14,088 bases of DNA, from the NCBI GenBank assembly GCA_049794535.1, contig JBARCX010000358.1, positions 1 to 14,088 of the forward strand, written 5' to 3'. Positions within the stretch are counted from its first letter, which is position 1. Each line of letters starts with the position of its first letter. The notes under the pieces were generated by a model. The model worked only from the letters and a program-made list of their open reading frames with translations, was not told the origin of the DNA and ran no database searches. Positions 13,312-14,088 of this stretch are shown here, piece after piece. The DNA is from JBARCX01 sp049794535 (GTDB lineage: Bacteria; Pseudomonadota; Gammaproteobacteria; Xanthomonadales; Rhodanobacteraceae). The position numbers and the translations under genes were made by a program.

Positions 13312-14088
13312 ATGCGCCTGCTTCGCCGCTGCCTGATTGCCCTGCTGTTGCTGTCTGTACCGGTTCTTACGCTGGCCCATCCCGCATTGTGGGCAGCAAA
13401 GAACGGCCAAGCCACGGTGTATCTATTCGGTACTGTGCATCTGCTACCACAGGATGCTAACTGGTCCACGCCGCAGATCGACACCGCCTTGCAGCAAAGC
13501 AGTCGCCTCAGTATCGAATTAATCGACGACGACGCGACGACGATGCAAGCGCTCGTATTGAAGTACGGCATCGACCTCGATCACCCGCTTTCCAGCCTGT
13601 TGGATGCGAGCGATCAGACGAAGCTGCAGCAAGCCGCAGAGGCTGCCAAGCTCCCTGGTGGCGCGGCCATGCTCCAACCCATGCGCCCCTGGCTCGCCGG
13701 ACTGACGCTGACCATTGCTCCGTTAATGCAGGCCGGACTTGATCCCAAGCTGGGTGTCGACAAGATACTCAAAGCCCGCATGCTGGCTGCCGGCAAACCC
13801 GTCGATGGGCTGGAAACCTCCGAACAACAAATCCGCATGCTCGCCGATATGCCTGTCGCGATGCAGCTCGATTTTCTGCGCCAGGCGCTGACCGATGTCG
13901 CCAGTGGTCCCGCCAAGATCCGTGAGTTGATCGATGCCTGGAAAAACGGCGACGTCGATACCATCGCCAGCATCGAAAACACCGATCTGCGCCAACAAAG
14001 TCCAGCGCTGTATCAACAATTGATCGTCCAGCGTAATCAGGCCTGGGCAAAGACCATCGCTGCACGCATGCAGCAGCCCGGCGTGAGC
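13312..14088 (+). CDS. TraB/GumN family protein, partial (3' end outside window)
   Basis: 259 visible residues, open at the right edge. Residues 1-22 (MRLLRRCLIALLLLSVPVL...) form a signal peptide, so it is likely periplasmic. The TraB/GumN/Tiki hallmarks follow: LFGTVHLLP (about 39-47) with the first conserved His, LSIELID with the Glu (about 68-74), LGVDKILKARMLAAGKPVDG with ETSEQQ, and RNQAWAKTIA near the end of the visible part. The related eukaryotic Tiki proteins are metalloproteases using the GxxH and Glu residues; bacterial members are poorly understood, and GumN sits in the xanthan gene cluster of Xanthomonas. The ATG at 13312 has AGGA six bases upstream. The gene starts 59 bases after cfa with no clear terminator between, so co-transcription is possible. 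Some 30-50 residues are probably missing. Confidence 0.87.
   Translation, partial: MRLLRRCLIALLLLSVPVLTLAHPALWAAKNGQATVYLFGTVHLLPQDANWSTPQIDTALQQSSRLSIELIDDDATTMQALVLKYGIDLDHPLSSLLDASDQTKLQQAAEAAKLPGGAAMLQPMRPWLAGLTLTIAPLMQAGLDPKLGVDKILKARMLAAGKPVDGLETSEQQIRMLADMPVAMQLDFLRQALTDVASGPAKIRELIDAWKNGDVDTIASIENTDLRQQSPALYQQLIVQRNQAWAKTIAARMQQPGVS

Noticed and set aside
1..14088. CRISPR array, tRNA or rRNA, insertion sequence, phage or toxin-antitoxin genes
   Set aside because: I looked for repeated spacers, cloverleaf-like segments, transposase motifs and small paired genes and found none.

Overview
The window is about 14 kb of GC-rich, densely packed DNA from a proteobacterium. The protein sequences, the MinC/MinD/MinE order and the close match to enterobacterial MinD, MinE and Cfa point to a gammaproteobacterium. 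A Xanthomonadales/Rhodanobacteraceae-type chromosome (Dyella, Rhodanobacter, Frateuria and relatives) is my inference from overall feel, not from a search. There are no signs of plasmid, phage, insertion sequence or CRISPR.

Positions 1-5347 lie on the minus strand. Read in the direction of transcription, the order is: a DesK/LiaS-type membrane histidine kinase, a NarL/FixJ-type response regulator, a membrane-anchored SRPBCC protein with a likely GyrI-like C-terminal half and a strong intrinsic terminator, then a GldA-like ABC ATPase overlapping (ATGA) an ABC-2 permease that runs off the left edge. This looks like a two-component/envelope-stress and ABC-export neighbourhood.

Positions 5502-9845 lie on the plus strand and are centred on the division-site selection genes minC, minD and minE. 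A GNAT acetyltransferase is translationally coupled to the front of minC. After minE come an unassigned HEAGH (zincin-like) protein and a family-9 glycosyltransferase. The minC-minD gap is short but odd: it holds a 12-bp tandem repeat, a TTG start for minD, and a three-codon ATG...TGA frame whose stop overlaps that TTG.

Positions 9842-11110 (minus) encode a Bcr/CflA-type drug exporter whose stop codon overlaps the glycosyltransferase stop tail to tail. Divergent from it, 11199-14088 (plus) is the most interesting part. A fluoride (crcB-class) riboswitch precedes crcB (fluoride channel), a PII-like DUF190 protein and a cyclopropane-fatty-acid synthase, spaced by 12 and 4 bases. A TraB/GumN-family lipoprotein or secreted protein follows 59 bases later and is cut by the right edge. 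The spacing suggests that cyclopropanation of membrane lipids is co-transcribed with fluoride export under fluoride control. That pairing makes sense because HF enters through the lipid bilayer, but the link is inferred from layout.
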